Assembly: GCA_022702705.1 (NCBI GenBank)
Contig: CM040421.1
Coordinates: forward strand, 67,202,121 to 67,266,120
Direction: 5' to 3'
Length of the DNA: 64,000 nucleotides
Source of the DNA: Papilionanthe hookeriana x Papilionanthe teres
Lineage: Eukaryota > Streptophyta > Magnoliopsida > Asparagales > Orchidaceae
Below are positions 46,641-59,080 of the stretch, piece after piece. Under the pieces are notes generated by a model that did not search any database, was not told the DNA's origin, and saw only the letters and a list, made by a program, of their open reading frames with translations. Position 1 is the stretch's first letter; each line of letters starts with the position of its first letter. The position numbers and the translations under genes were made by a program.

Positions 46641-48401
46641 ACAAAGAACAATTCTCAAGTGTGACAAGAAAATCATGGAATCAATGTACCTCAAAAATGA
46701 AAACCGATAAAAATACCATGAAAATAACTGAAATAAGAGAATAAGTCCCCATATAAAAAAATAGACAACTCAATTAATGATAACAAAATGCTCAAAGGCT
46801 CAGCCCTTAGAAGTAAAAGTCATATATGAAAATCAAGGCCAGAAACATAAGCAAAACACCAACCAAATGGCAACATAAGAGAACAAGCATCTAAAAGGAC
46901 GCCCAATCGCAGCCTCAAAACAGCTTCCTTTTGCAGAAATCAATGTAATTAAATTGTTTTTTAAATTAAGTATCGACTTACCACAAACAAAGAAATGGAA
47001 ACTGGCTCTGTATGTACCAAAAATCGTTTATACAAAAACATGAGAAAGAAAACGAATTGAGCTGAATCTTAACCGCGTAATAATCAGGCATTCATTGACA
47101 GTAGAAAAGCACAAACTTCTCGAAGAATAAAAGTATAAGAGAAAGCAAAAAACCTTCTTTCTTAAGGGTAGGCTTGGAGACCCACAAGATAAGGGGACAT
47201 GCAGAGCAGGGAAGAGAGAATTAGGGTTTAAGAAGTCCAACAAAAACAATGGTTTTAAGTCTCTGGTGTGCGCAGGTAAGCTTAAAAGCATGCAACTAAG
47301 CAAAATGCCGGCTTTTTAGCAATCTAACTACCAAGAAAACACATAATCATGATGAAGAACAAAAGATTCTTAGGAGTTCGAGCATTAAAACATTTTAATA
47401 GAACAAAATACCTCGACAGAGGAGACCGGGAAATCCGAAGGGGAAGATCCACAAGAGCAGCTTGTAGAATCGGCGACAGCTTTTGCCGCCAGGAGGTGTT
47501 CCACGAGAAAATACCCTTAATTCCAAATGTAATAGAAAGATATTACCTAGATTTACATTCAACCCACACAATTCATATTTATTTACATATCTCGCCCCTT
47601 AATTTTAATTCACTGACACATAATTTTTAGGTTATTGTAATTTATCCTCTTAAATAAATTTCTTGGGAAAAGTGTGATATTCTATCCATAAAATTAATAT
47701 TTATTTTAGCATTATAATTATGACATGATAACAAATTATAAATCAACATCATAAATGTTATATTATAAAATACAAAAATAATGTTAAATAAATTGATTAC
47801 TTGAGCATGTTACATCAAAATAATATTATAATATGTTGATGAGAATTTTAGATAAAAAATTTTCATCAGAATTTATCACTAAAAGATTTTAAATTTGCTC
47901 TAGAATGAGTATAACATTAATTATACGTGTTATAATTATCTCAAAACATATCAAAGACCTCAGCATTTAAGGCTTATTTTATCAAATTTTTAGTTAAGAT
48001 GTCTAGACTGATATTTTCTTAAAAACTTAATTGATTTTTAAACTCACCTTTAATCACACCCAATAACTTCTACAATTATTTTCTTTTTAAAATTACTCTT
48101 CAATTCCAAAATACTTTACACGAAAGAAATAGTAATTTCATGCCATTAAATTTAATTAAGTAGAAGTTATGTCGGGGAAAAAGTAACAAGCAACCTAACT
48201 AATCATTATTTACAAAATATAACACAAATGATTAAGCAAATGATGACATAATAAAAATTCCAACAAAAATACATCAATCTCAAAAGGGAGAAGAGCATAT
48301 AAATTTCAAACTATACTAATAATAAAATAAAAATATATATATTGTAGAAGCTTATAACCTCATAATCTGAATATTAAGAGAGATCCAAGCAAGCCAAATA
48401 A
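46641..48401. other. Unassigned intergenic DNA
   Basis: AT-rich, no supported gene. A MITE left-arm copy lies at 47549-47610. 47028-47303 (-) is open for 91 codons but shows no domain. It may be an upstream part of the gene relic at 45250-46640. Confidence 0.35.
47549..47610. mobile_element. MITE half-copy (left arm)
   Basis: GATTTACATTCAACCCACAC, AATTCATATTTATTTACATA and TCTCGCCCCTTAATTTTA match the left arm of the MITE family. The right arm is absent. Confidence 0.5.
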
Positions 48402-49823
48402 GGGTGCGTTTGGAACAGCTTAATGGATGTGGTGGCGGTATGAAAAAGCCGACTTGGTGTTTGAAAAACACGTTCGGCGCCAGATTATTACCACCGCAGA
48501 TAACGCGCGGCGAAAATTTTTGAAGAAGAGGATAAGCGGAGCTACAGGCGCGTCCCGTGCATCCAGATCGCGTTATCCTCTGAAATCCCCACTCTCGCCC
48601 TCAGTCGCAAGTCGCGGTTCCTCCTCGTTCCATCGCATTCGCCGTCCCTCGTTTGCTCCGATCTCCACAAGCAGTCATTCCATCGCTGCCATCCCTCGTT
48701 CGCAAGACGAAGCTCCCGCTGTTGTTGAAGGTCGCCTCCAGATCCATCGGCTTGGCAAGATCTACTCGATCACTCTCGCCTTCTCGCCTTCACTCTGCGT
48801 TGCAAGATCTCCCTCGATCGCTCCTAGAACTAGGTATTTCTCTCCTTCCCTTTCCGTCGGCATTCGCAAAAATTGGTTGATATTTACTCAAAAGGAATGA
48901 TGCACGTTATTACTCAGACAAACATGGATATAGAACATTTGAGTGCAAGCATGTAACAAGGATAAAATTAATTTTTCCTCTACGCACCCCTAGCTAAATT
49001 CACCAAGGCCGAACAAAATGATGTTTTATATAGTTCCATGAGAGATGTTAATTTTAGTTTGCCCTTCTCTTAGAATCTCAAAAAGTATTACAAATTCGTG
49101 TTTGCTAAAACTTTATAGATTTTGAAACTGCATAAGATGAATTCCAAGACACTTGTACCCTGAAAAGCCTCCACCAGTTGAATACTCCAAATCAATCAAA
49201 AAGAGGAAATCTATTACTGCAAACCAACTTCACAGCCTCCTTTGTGTTGAATTCTTATTTTATTACCTCACGAGCTCCAAAATAGCATAAAAATCATTTC
49301 ACAAGCCAACAACTCACAAGTGTTAAGCCAAATTTCAATTCAATCGAGCATTTTGTATGTACACAAATTCCCCGCTTCCCATTCCCCATACACATTACTA
49401 TAGAAGATTCAAGAGTTGCAAATGCTAGAGCCTCTCGTTCTTTGCAAACAACATTTAAAAGTTCCCAGATTTTCACCCATGCAACCCCAACTTTCATCTT
49501 CTACAAAATTTCTGCCTTTTCTTTTTATTACAGCTCCACACAAATAAGAAATGAAGCAAGCAATGGTACTAATCAACCCAACCAAGCAAATGAATGGAAG
49601 CCTTATAAGTAACAAAACATGTTATTATTTGTAATACAAATTTATTTTGAGAAGGTTGCTTGCAATGTCATTTAATTCTGAGAAGGGTGCTACTTGACTT
49701 TACTTTTTCATTTTGCATGTATTGGATGTTATGCATGAAAAATAAAGTTAATGTTTTTATCTTTGCAGTTTTTGCATTGTTTTATTAGCAATAGTCAGGA
49801 CAAATGAAGCTGGTACCTCAGCG

Positions 49824-50750
49824 ATGTGGGATAAGGAGGTTACGAATATTTTATGCAACATCTGCATCAGTGAGATTGAAGTCGGTAATATGCCAAACAC
49901 CCATTTCAGTAAGGAAGGTTGGCTGAATATAGCTCAAAAGTTCAAAGATCAGACAGGAAGAGATTATGACAAACTGCAGTTTAAAAAAAAATGGGATCAG
50001 TTGAAGAAAGAGTGAAAATTTTGGAAGGAGCTGAAGCGTGGATACATGGGGTTGGGCTGAGATCCCACTAAACGGACAATCAATGCTTCAGATGCTTGGT
50101 GGGTCGAGAAAATTGAGGTCAAATTTTCTTATCTTCTTATTTACAAAATTTTTATTCCACCATTTCTCATTTATTATAATTTTTTTTTCATTTAAGCTAT
50201 TATGTCCCTAAGCCCCTATCTCAACGTAATGTTACAGGCAATGCCGACAGTGAAAAAATTCAAACAGAGCGAAATTGAACCAGAGTTTGAAGAAAAACGT
50301 AACATAATGTTTAGAGGGGTGGTGGCAATGGGGAAGTATGCAGTCAACCCTAGTGAGACAGGGTTTACTGGAATTCTAGATGATTTCCCACCAGATCCGG
50401 TGTATGTTGACGAGGAAATACACAGTGTTAACCAGAGGGAGATGAGTGAGTCAAGCTCACAGTCAAAGAGGCCCGGGCAAGGGAGAAGGAAGAAAGAAAA
50501 GGACAGTTTTGTGTTGGATAAGCTCGACCGTCTCATTGATGCTTTTGGAGCACCACCGCCTGCTGCAGCTCCTGACAGTGGTATCGTAGAAAGTATTCGA
50601 ACTTTGGCTACTATCCCTGAGGTGGTTGCGGACAGGCACTTCTATGCAATGTCTATGAAAAAACTAGAGGATCCAATACGTAGGCAAATATTCATGGCGA
50701 CGGAACCGGAGATGCACATCGAGTATTTGTGTGTTATTATGGATGACTGA
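49824..50750 (+). pseudogene. PIF/Harbinger ORF1, Myb/SANT-like DNA-binding protein
   Basis: Exon 1 (about 49824-50117) has MWDKEVTNILCNICISEIE, HFSKEGWLNIAQKF and KKWDQLKKE, the Myb/SANT-like trihelix fold with its spaced Trp residues. Two in-frame TGA codons (50013 and shortly after) stand where Trp is expected. Exon 2 (50238-50750), after a GT-AG intron, is open for 170 codons, with AMPTVKKFK and a basic segment (KRPGQGRRKKEK). In active elements this protein cooperates with the transposase and targets TIRs. Related host genes include L10-interacting MYB-domain proteins. The upstream leader frame at 48427-48900 is not part of it. Confidence 0.75.
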
Positions 50751-50966
50751 GCTTTTATTATGTTTTTCATGTCTTCTGTATTGTACTCTTTAATGTTGTG
50801 TACGCGGTTGTTATGTGGAATTATGTTTTCTTGTTAATTGTACCTCTGTATGATTCAACTCAAGAGCTAATTAGTAGCGCTATATTCAATTGGAGTTATA
50901 TTTTAATTGTAGCTGGTTTGCTCTACGAAAAAGTAATTGTTGATCTTACTAACATCTTGTTCTAGG

Positions 50967-52100
50967 ATGGATACACAACACGAACGTCGTAAGAGAATGG
51001 CATGGGCTGCAGCTATTGCCATATTATTGTTAGAGTATTATCGATCAAGCAGCCTTCGTTTACCTCGTATGAACTCCACCTATGTTGGGGACAAAAGGGT
51101 AGGTGAGATGCTTTTAGGACATCCAATTCGTTTCAGCAATATATTTAGAATGTCTGTCCCGATATTTTTAGATCTGCTTCACGAGTTATCCCTAAACCAT
51201 GGACTTCAAGGTTCTTCGAGAACGACAAGAAGATAAGTATTGGTCATAACCCTATATATTCTGTCACAGAATGAATCAATTAGAGCTGCCATGGAGAGAT
51301 TTCAACATTCATTCGAGATAATCAGCCGCTATTTCTCCAAAGGAATACAAACACTTGCTAGTTTAGCTACTAAAATCGTCAGGTCAGAGGATCCATCATT
51401 TGCTCATACCCCAGTTAAAATTTTAAATGATCCCCGTTACATGCCTTATTTCAAGGTAATTTTTATTTTCTTTACGTACATACCAAAAATAATTATCTTC
51501 TAATTATGCAGAACAGAACTGCATAGGTGCAATTGATGGTACTCACGTACATGCCCGAGTAGCCAGTCAGGATAAGGTTGCTTTCATTGGTCGAAGCGGT
51601 TCACCAACTCAAAATGTCATGGCGGTATGTGACTTCAACATGTGTTTCACGTATGTTATGGCGGACTGGGAAGGGAGTGCGCATGACAGTTGGATTTTCT
51701 CTTATGCTACTACGAATAGATCGTTGGGTTTTCCTCAACCGCCTCCAGGCAAGATATGATTTATAAAAGTCCTGCTTATATGTGTTTATTGTGCGTAAAA
51801 ATGACTATCATAACAGGGAAATATTATTTGGTTGATGCTGGGTAACCTATGCAGAGAGGGTATTTAAAGTCATTCCCAGATACGAAAATACCACATCCCT
51901 GATTTTGAGTGTTCTAGTGGTGTCGCCGGGGCAGAAAAGAAATGTTTAAGAAGCGACATTCTTCTTTGCGCGGTGTGATCGAAAGAACATTCGGTATTTG
52001 GAAGAAGAAATAGGTTATCTTGCGCGATTTGCCGGCGTACTGATCACTGAAAATTTTATTAAGAAATTCATACCTATTTTTGATGAAATTGCACTTTAAA
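50967..52100 (+). pseudogene. PIF/Harbinger DDE transposase (HARBI1-like)
   Basis: The ATG follows TTGTTCTAG. Exon pieces: 50967-51455 with one stop (TAA at 51234) between GSSRTTRR and VITLYILSQNESIR; a GT-AG intron 51456-51516; 51517-about 51755 with NCIGAIDGTHVHARV (first Asp) and ADWEGSAHDSWIF (second Asp); a possible GC-AG intron to about 51818; then GKYYLVDAG, with a stop following, and near 51940-52010 SSLRGVIERTFGIWKKK (catalytic Glu). All three DDE positions are still visible, but stops and a frameshift make it inactive. The C-terminal LHNFIR region is damaged, ending near 52110. Confidence 0.82.
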
Positions 52101-52215
52101 GAAAGGTATTTTCTTTATTTTATTGCAGGAATGGAGAATTTAGGTGATAAAAGCAAAAATCATAAAAAGGAGCGAATTTGGAGCAAAAAGGAAGAAAATA
52201 ATGAAATTTGGCCGT

Positions 52216-52388
52216 GTCGCCGACGGCGAGATCGAGCTCGCCGACGGCGAGGCTACGAGGAGACATTTCGAAGGAATTATAACCGTCTTGTCGACGACGA
52301 GCCCGAGCCCGTCGACGACGAGCTAGCGCGGTTTGAAGATCTTCTAGAAGCCTCGCCGACAGCGAGGTAGTTCGTCGCCGACGGCGAG
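52216..52388. repeat. GC-rich palindrome array in the Athila LTR
   Basis: Copies of CTCGCCGACGGCGAG or close variants at 52216-52230, 52237-52251, 52352-52366 and 52374-52388, in pairs 21-22 bases apart. Related GTCGACGACGAGC units lie between. The 15-mer is self-complementary except at its centre. Confidence 0.9.
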
Positions 52389-52539
52389 CTAGTTCAAATG
52401 GCGCAGATACATTGAACATGGACACTTTTTGAAGGGATGCTTACACACCTCTTGGACCTTTGCTCACCTCTATATATAGAGGCCGAAATTCAGCATATAA
52501 GTGTGTAGTTTTTGTGTCTTTAAGTGTTATAAGTGTGTT

Positions 52540-52605
52540 ATTTTGAGTCTTTAGTGAGTCTTTAGTGAGTCTTTAGTGAGTTAGTGAGTTTTTAGTGAGT
52601 CTTGC
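52540..52605. repeat. Short tandem repeat (GAGTCTTTAGT)n
   Basis: Five to six imperfect 8-11 base units in the transcribed part of the LTR. Confidence 0.85.
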
Positions 52606-53594
52606 TGTACTGGAAGGAGGAGTCAAAGGAACTGCGAGGAGTCTGCTCGGGAATAAATCGAGATAAGTATTTGTATTTATTGTTTTTAACTTTAAATGAA
52701 ATCCATGCTTAGTTTAGTTCTCATGCATTCTGAGTAGTTTATTAGTCTTTCTCCGTGTTATGAAATTAAGTGACTTGATGAACTAAAAATAGAAGTACTT
52801 TTATTTATTAATAAATTATGATAATTTTTACTTAAAACTTAATTTACTTTCAATCGGCCATTTGATTTGTTAAAATGTGTTGAATATCAACTATAGTAAA
52901 AATTACATCCGATATTCTGAGAATTCAAAAGCCTTGGAAGGAAGGTGCAAATAAATAGGGAAATAATATCACTCAGGCGTAGAATTAAGCATTTTAGTGT
53001 GACAGACTAAAATATTCAATTCGGTCCTATTTTTCGAGAGCCGAAGTGTAGATGTTAGCCCTCGTGCGAGGGGAACGTGGGAGCTCCGAAGTGGCAATCG
53101 GTATCCTCCAAGCTTCGACCGTAGATTCGATAATCAAACATAGGATTAGTCAATATTCTTTACACTGGACCAAAGGGTAAATAATAGGAATGCTCCTATT
53201 TGTCACAATACCTTAAAATTATCTATTTAAATTCATCAATCACTTAAATTTCTAAACAAGGGGAAAGATACTTTTTCTGAATAGTTAAGAATTATTTAGC
53301 AATTAGTTTAATTTCCTGCACTTTCAATACGTATAAATTTTCTACATAGTTAAGTTACCTGATTAAAATACTTAGTTTACTTTATTGCGCTTAAATTTAG
53401 AATTCCAAATTTTCGTATACTATTTTAAAATTATTATTATTATTTTAAAATTAGTTGTTATTAATTTTCTCTTTCCCCGTGGGATCGATAACCGTGACTC
53501 CACTAGAGCCTCGTATTACTTGATACGATACGTATACTTGCGTAGCATCCACAACATAAACAATTACAATTCTATACATATAATATAGCAGGGT

Positions 53595-53680
53595 CAAGTT
53601 TTTGGCGTCGTTGCAATTAAATTAAAAATATCATAATATAAAATTGTGGGCCAAGTTTTTGGAACCGTTGCCGGGGAAAG
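53595..53680 (+). promoter_or_regulatory. Two primer-binding-site-like sequences of the Athila element
   Basis: CAAGTTTTTGGCGTCGTTGC (53595-53614) and CAAGTTTTTGGAACCGTTGC (53652-53671, then CGGGGAAAG) both resemble the Athila site TGGCGCCGTTGCC, complementary to the 3' end of Asp tRNA. Each differs from it at one or two places. The first, next to the LTR, is in the normal position. The second looks like a duplicate 57 bases downstream. Confidence 0.75.
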
Positions 53681-53758
53681 TAAGAAAAATTTACTAGAGT
53701 AACAGACTATTTTAAAATAATAAATAAATAAATAAATAAATATCTATTTTAAAATTGT

Positions 53759-55480
53759 ATGCGCAAATTTAGAAATGAAAATTTAATACCTTACGATTCT
53801 GAATTAGAGCGTACAATTAAAAGAATTAGAAAACAAAAGAAACAAACTATAAATTTAACACAAATGACGAATATTCCTGAAATTCAAAATATAAACCAAC
53901 AAAGACCATTAAGAGATTATGCCAACCCTACATCAGATGAAATTCATTTAACTATTCAAAACCCCGATGTAGCTGCTAATTCATTCGAACTTAAACCCGC
54001 AATTATCCAAATGGTACAAAACAATCAATTTAGTGGTTCACCTATCGAAGATCCTAACTTACATCTTGCTAGTTTTCTAGAACTTTGTGCTACTTTTAAA
54101 TATCAAGGAGTATCCGACGATGCTTATAAGACTTAGACTTTTCCTTTTTCATTAAGGGATAAGGCTAAAATGTGGTCGAATTCATTAAGACTCGGATCTA
54201 TTAAAACTTGGGGAGAATTATCACAAAAATTTCTATCCAAATATTTTCCACCATCTAAAACTCGCTAAGTTTAGAAATGATATAACTTCTTTTTGTCGGC
54301 TAGAGGAGAATCAATATATGAATCTTGGGAGAGATTTAAGGAACTTCTTAGGAAATGCCCACATCATGCGCTACCGAGTTGGCCGATTATTCAAACTTTT
54401 TATAATGGATTAAGTAGGATCTTTAAGATCAATCATCGATGTTCATTCCTGGAGGTTCATTAATGTCTAAACCATTTGATGAAGCTTAGGCACTAATCGA
54501 AGAAATAACAACAAATAATTACCAATGGCCTGTTGATAGAGTAAATCCGAAAAAGATAGCCAGCATTCATGAAAACGATGCAATATCTATGTTAGCTTCT
54601 CAAATTGCTGCTATATCTAAGAAATTAGATCATTTTGGAATGAACTACTCTCCTACTTTAGAAGAAAACTCATCTGAACAAATCATAGAATCTCAATCAA
54701 ATTATGAAACTTTAAATGTTATTAATAATAGAACTAATAACCCTTATTCAAACTATTATAATCCTGGTTAGAAAACTCATCCAAATTTTAATTGGAATAA
54801 CACATCTAATCAACAATGGATGAATCAACCTAATCAAGCAAATCCAAACTATAAACCTAATTACCCACCCGGATTTAATAATAATAACCCTCAATTCAAA
54901 GATAAGAAATTATCTATGGATGAATTAATTTTGAATATGGGTCATCAACTACAAAATCAAGGAAATCAACTACAAATTCAAGGAAATCAATTACAAATCC
55001 AAGGAACATCTATTAAAAATATCGAAACTAAACTTGGACATATTCATATCGCGCTAAATAATAGAATACCTGGAACTTTTCCTAGTAATGTGGAAATAAA
55101 TCCTAAAGATAAAGGAAAAGAACAAATTAAAGCAATACAACTAAGGAGTGGAAAAGAATTAGAACCTCAAATTCAAAAAGAACTTGAAAGCCAAAAAGAG
55201 GAAGTGGAAATTGAAAAGGAAACAATTTAACAAGATTCAAACTTAGAACATCTTTTAATACCTATGAAAATTTCTGTTGAAAAACCTCCACCACCGTTTC
55301 CTCAACGACTAGCTCAACATAAAAAAGATAAACAATTTGCTAAATTCCTTGAAATATTAAAGAAATTAACAATCAATATACCTTTTGTCGAAGCTTTAGA
55401 TCGGATGCCAAATTATGTAAAATTTATGAAAGATATTCTAAATAAGAAAAGAAAATTCACCGATAATGAAACAAGTCGCA
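53759..55480 (+). pseudogene. Athila gag, broken
   Basis: Starts MRKFRNENLIPYDSELERTI. RPLRDYANP and DPNLHLASFLELCATFKYQG match the N-terminal part of Athila Gag (retrotransposon gag domain), continuing after a stop (54134) with FPFSLRDKAKMW and WGELSQKFLSKYFPP. Later parts read LASQIAAISKKLD (54589 on) and a Gln/Asn-rich region with QLQ-IQGN repeats (54940-55010), then IQLRSGKEL (55136), typical of the gag-protease linker. Several stops and frame changes. Confidence 0.82.
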
Positions 55481-55925
55481 CTTAGTAAAGAGTGTAGTGC
55501 TTATTATTCGAAGAAGCTTCCTGAAAAATTGAAAGATCCTGGTAGTTTCACTATACCCTGCGCTATAGGAGAAAAATTTTATGGAAAAGCTTTGTGTGAC
55601 TTAGGAGCAAGCATCAATCTAATGCCTCTATTGATTTTTAAGAGATTAGGATTAGGAAAAATTACACCTACTTCAGTAACCCTTCAATTAGTTGATCGTT
55701 CGGTTACCTATCCTAAGGGAGTTATTGAAGATGTGTTAGTAAAAGTGGATAAATTTATCTTCCCAAGTAGATTTTATTGTTTTAGATATGGAGGAAGATA
55801 AAGAAATTCCTATCATTTTAGGAAGACCATTTTTAGCTACTGGAAAAGTCTATGATTGATGTTCGTAAAGGAGAATTAACTATGAGAGTAAATGACCAAA
55901 AAGTTACATTTAATATTGCAAAATA
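55481..55925 (+). pseudogene. Athila aspartic protease
   Basis: KLKDPGSFTIPCAIG then ALCDLGASINLMPL, where the catalytic triad reads D-L-G as is usual in Athila-type elements rather than DTG/DSG. It continues with VTYPKGVIEDVLVKV. A one-base shift near 55790 moves to a frame with IILGRPFLAT, the second protease block. Confidence 0.8.
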
Positions 55926-57760
55926 AATGAAATATCCTGCGCTAGAAAAAGATGATGAATGTTTTCGGATGGAAATACTTAAACATTTACAACAAGAACA
56001 TTTTAAGGAATATTACGAAGATAAATTAGAAAAAGAAAATACTGAATTAATTGAAGATAATAATGAAGAACTAGATTATATTCAGGAAAGATTTGAATTT
56101 TTGGATATTACTGAAAACACTGACAAGAATATAGTTCCATCAATTATTAAACCTCCTGAACTTGAGCTAAAAATATTACCTGATCATTTGAAATATGCTT
56201 ATTTAGGTAATTCTTCAACTTTACCAGTTATTATTTCATCTGCACTAAACGAATCTCAAGAACAAAAACTTTTAGAAACTTTAAAAAAATATAAGAAAAC
56301 TTTTGGTTGGACTTTAGCAGATATTAAAGGAATTAGTCCTTTAATCTGTATGCATAAAATAATTTTAGATGATGAACATAAACCTAAAGCTGATCCCCTA
56401 AGGAGATTAAACCCGATAATGAAAGAAGTAGTTAAGAAAGAAATTTTAAAATGGTTAGATAATGATATTATATATCCTATTTCTGACGATGCTTTGGGTA
56501 AGCCCAATTCACCGTGTTCCTAAGAAAGGGAGTGACCGTCATCGCCAATGAAAATAACGATCTTATTTCTATAAGACAAGTTACTCGGTTAGCGTATATG
56601 TATCGATTATAGGAAATTAAATACCGCCACCAGGAAAGATCACTTCCCTTTACCATTTCTGAGACTCGGATGATGGATAGATTAGACTGGACATAAGTAT
56701 TTTTGTTTTCTAGATGGATACACCGGTTATCATCAAATACAAATTGCTCCCGAGGATCAAGAGAAAACTACATTTACTAGTCCTTATGGAACTTCGCTTT
56801 TCGAAGAATGCATTTTGGATTATGTAATGCACCGAAGAACATTCCAGTAGATGTATGATGTCTATATTTAGTAAGTTAATCGACAATGGAATAGAAGTAT
56901 TTATGGATGATTTCTCCGTATTTGGAACATCATTTGACACATGCTTAACTCATCTTGAAAAACTATTAGAAGTATGTGAGAAAACAAATTTAGTTATAAA
57001 TTGGGAGAAATGTCAATTTATGGTTGCGGGCGGCATTGTATTAGGGCATAAAATTTCGGAAAAAGGCATGGAAGTGGACCCTGCAAAAATTCAAGTTATA
57101 GCTAAATTACCACCTCCAACTACGGTAAAAGGGGTAAGAAGTTTTCTTGGACATGCTTGGATTCTACGTACGCTATATAAAAGATTTTTCAAATATTACT
57201 AAACATCTATGCCAACTTCTCGAAAAGGACAAAAAATTTGAATTTACAATCGAATGCCTGAATGCTTTTGAACTCTTAAAAGAAAAATTAATTACAGTAC
57301 CTATAATAGTTTCACCTTACTGGGAGAAACCATTTGAACTTATGTGTGATGCTAGTGATTATGTCTGTAGGAGCGATTCTTGGGCAAAGATATGAAAAGA
57401 TTTTTAAAGTTATATACTTATGCTTAGTAAAACTCTAAATGATGCTCGAAATAAATTATACGATTACTGTAGAAGAGAATTATTAGTGATAGTATATGGT
57501 TTTAATAAATTTAGACCTTATCTGATTGGAATAAAATATATCGTGCATACTGATCATTCTGCTATAAAATATTTAATGCAAAAGAAAGATTCCAAACCAA
57601 GATTAATTAGATGGATGCTATTAATGCAAGAATTCGATTTTGAGATCGTTAATAAGAAAGGAACCGACAATCGAATTGCGGATCATTTATCAAGATTAGA
57701 AAATCATGAATTATCCGATATTGAAAATGAAATTATAGACGCTTTTCCGATGAACAACTA
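55926..57760 (+). pseudogene. Athila reverse transcriptase and RNase H
   Basis: Linker 55927-56150, then TFGWTLADIKGISPLICMHKI, the usual entry to RT. After frame breaks at 56500-56860 the catalytic core GIEVFMDDFSVFG is read at about 56888-56926 with both Asp. LGHKISEKGMEVDPAKI and FLGHAWILRTLYKRFF follow, the latter frame-shifted. RNase H includes FELMCDASD (about 57335), YIVHTDHSAIKYLM and NRIADHLSRLE. Stops and shifts at 57200 and 57390-57420. Confidence 0.85.
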
Positions 57761-59080
57761 TATAATATCAATGAGTGGAAAATACCATGGTATGCTCGAT
57801 ATAGTAAACTATATAGTTAGTAATATTTTACCACCTATGCTAACTTTGCAACAACAGAAAAAATTCATCCATGATACGAAAACCTATTTTTGGGATGAAC
57901 CATATTTATATAAGCAATGTAAGGATTTAATTATTAGAAGATGTGTACCTTATGAAGAAACCGAACCAATTATTCAAAAATGTCATGATTCCGATTTTGG
58001 AGGACATTTTAGGATCGATAAAACCGCTTATAAGATTCTACAATCTGAATTTTATCGGCTACTCTATTTAGAGATGTATGCGAGATATATTAAAACTTGC
58101 GATAAATGCCAAAGAGTAGGAAATATATCTAGAAGAAACGAAATGCCTCTAAATTTTATATTAGAAGTTGAAATTTTTTATGTTTGGGGATTAGATTTTA
58201 TGGGACCTTTTATTTCTTCATTTGGAAACTTATATATATTAGTAGCTGTTGATTATGTTTCCAAATGGATTAAGGCACAAGCTTTACCTAGGTGTGATGC
58301 TAAGAGTGTTTCGAAATTTCTGATGAAAAATATTTTTACTAGATTTGGAATGCCGAGAGTGATTATCACTGACGGAGGAACTCATTTTAGAAATAAATAC
58401 ATTCACAAACTAGTAGAAAAATACAATATTACTCATAAGATATCCACTGCTTATCATCCATATACCAGCGGATTAGCTGAAGTATCTAATCGTGAGATTA
58501 AACATATTTTAAAAAATCAGTAAACCCAAATAGGTTAGGATTGGTCTATTAGATTAGACATTGCATTATGGGCTTATAGGATCTGCTTATAAAACTCCGA
58601 TTGGAATGACTCCTTACGAGCTTATATATGGAAAAACATGCCACTTACCAATTGAATTAGAACATAAAGCATATTGGGCGATTAAAGAATTTAATTATAA
58701 TATGAAGGAAGGCTAGTGAGAAAAGATTGCCGCAATTAAATGAATTGGAAGAATTAAGAAATGAATCATATGATAATGATCGGATTTATAAAGAAAAGAT
58801 GAAATTATGGCATAATCGGAAGATTAATCGGGAGAAATTTTGAACCAGGACGGTGAAGTTTTGCTATATAATACTTAGATTAAAATTATTTCCCGGAAAA
58901 TTGAAGTCTCGATGGTTAGGACCTTTCACCATAACTCAAATATTTTCATACGGAACTATAGAAATCGAAGATCCAAAACCTGGACATAAATTTAAAGTTA
59001 ATGGACATAGATTAAAACCATATTTTGAAGGTATAAGACCTAACTATAAAGAGGTTTTAATGCTTAGTCGACCCGATTAA
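57761..59080 (+). pseudogene. Athila integrase
   Basis: The zinc-binding part has CHDSDFGGHF and TCDKCQRVG (HHCC). The catalytic core has VWGLDFMGPF (first Asp), VIITDGGTHF (second Asp) and GLAEVSNREIKHIL (Glu), all retained. The frame stops at 58521. Further integrase text continues to 58840 in other frames (GMTPYELIYGKTCHLP), and 58853-59080 gives LKSRWLGPFTITQIF and KVNGHRLKPYFEG, the GPY/F-like C-terminal part. Confidence 0.87.

Larger units (their letters stand above)
48402..52144 (+). mobile_element. PIF/Harbinger element, right end not seen
   Basis: The left end GGGTGCGTTTGGAACAGC is preceded by TAA (48399-48401), the typical TWA target duplication of this superfamily. It contains the two diagnostic genes, a Myb/SANT-like protein (49824-50750) and a DDE transposase (50967-about 52100), both on the plus strand. 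A GC-rich leader spans about 48420-48840. No complementary right TIR was found before the Athila LTR. Either the Athila element inserted into it and the rest lies beyond the window, or the end was lost. Confidence 0.82.
52145..53590 (+). repeat. Probable 5' LTR of the Athila element, about 1.45 kb
   Basis: The right edge is set by AGCA just before the primer-site region (GGTCAAGTTTTTGGCGTCG). The left edge is set at TGATAAAAGC, where PIF/Harbinger text ends. It contains palindrome copies (52216-52388), CTATATATAGAGG (about 52470), a TATA-type promoter, and a (GAGTCTTTAGT)n short repeat at about 52540-52600. The exact left edge is inference, because the partner LTR is outside the window. Confidence 0.55.

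Noticed and set aside
48427..48900. 157-codon plus-strand frame at the start of the PIF/Harbinger element
   Set aside because: Arg/Ser-rich translation of a GC-rich leader; no domain, and the real ORF1 begins at 49824.
52216..52388. Regularly spaced palindromes resembling a CRISPR array
   Set aside because: Plant nuclear context inside an LTR, no unique spacers of constant length (only 6-7 bases between repeats) and no cas genes.
52120..52425. 101-codon minus-strand Arg-rich frame over the LTR
   Set aside because: Arg-rich text is the translation of the GC palindromes; no support as a gene.
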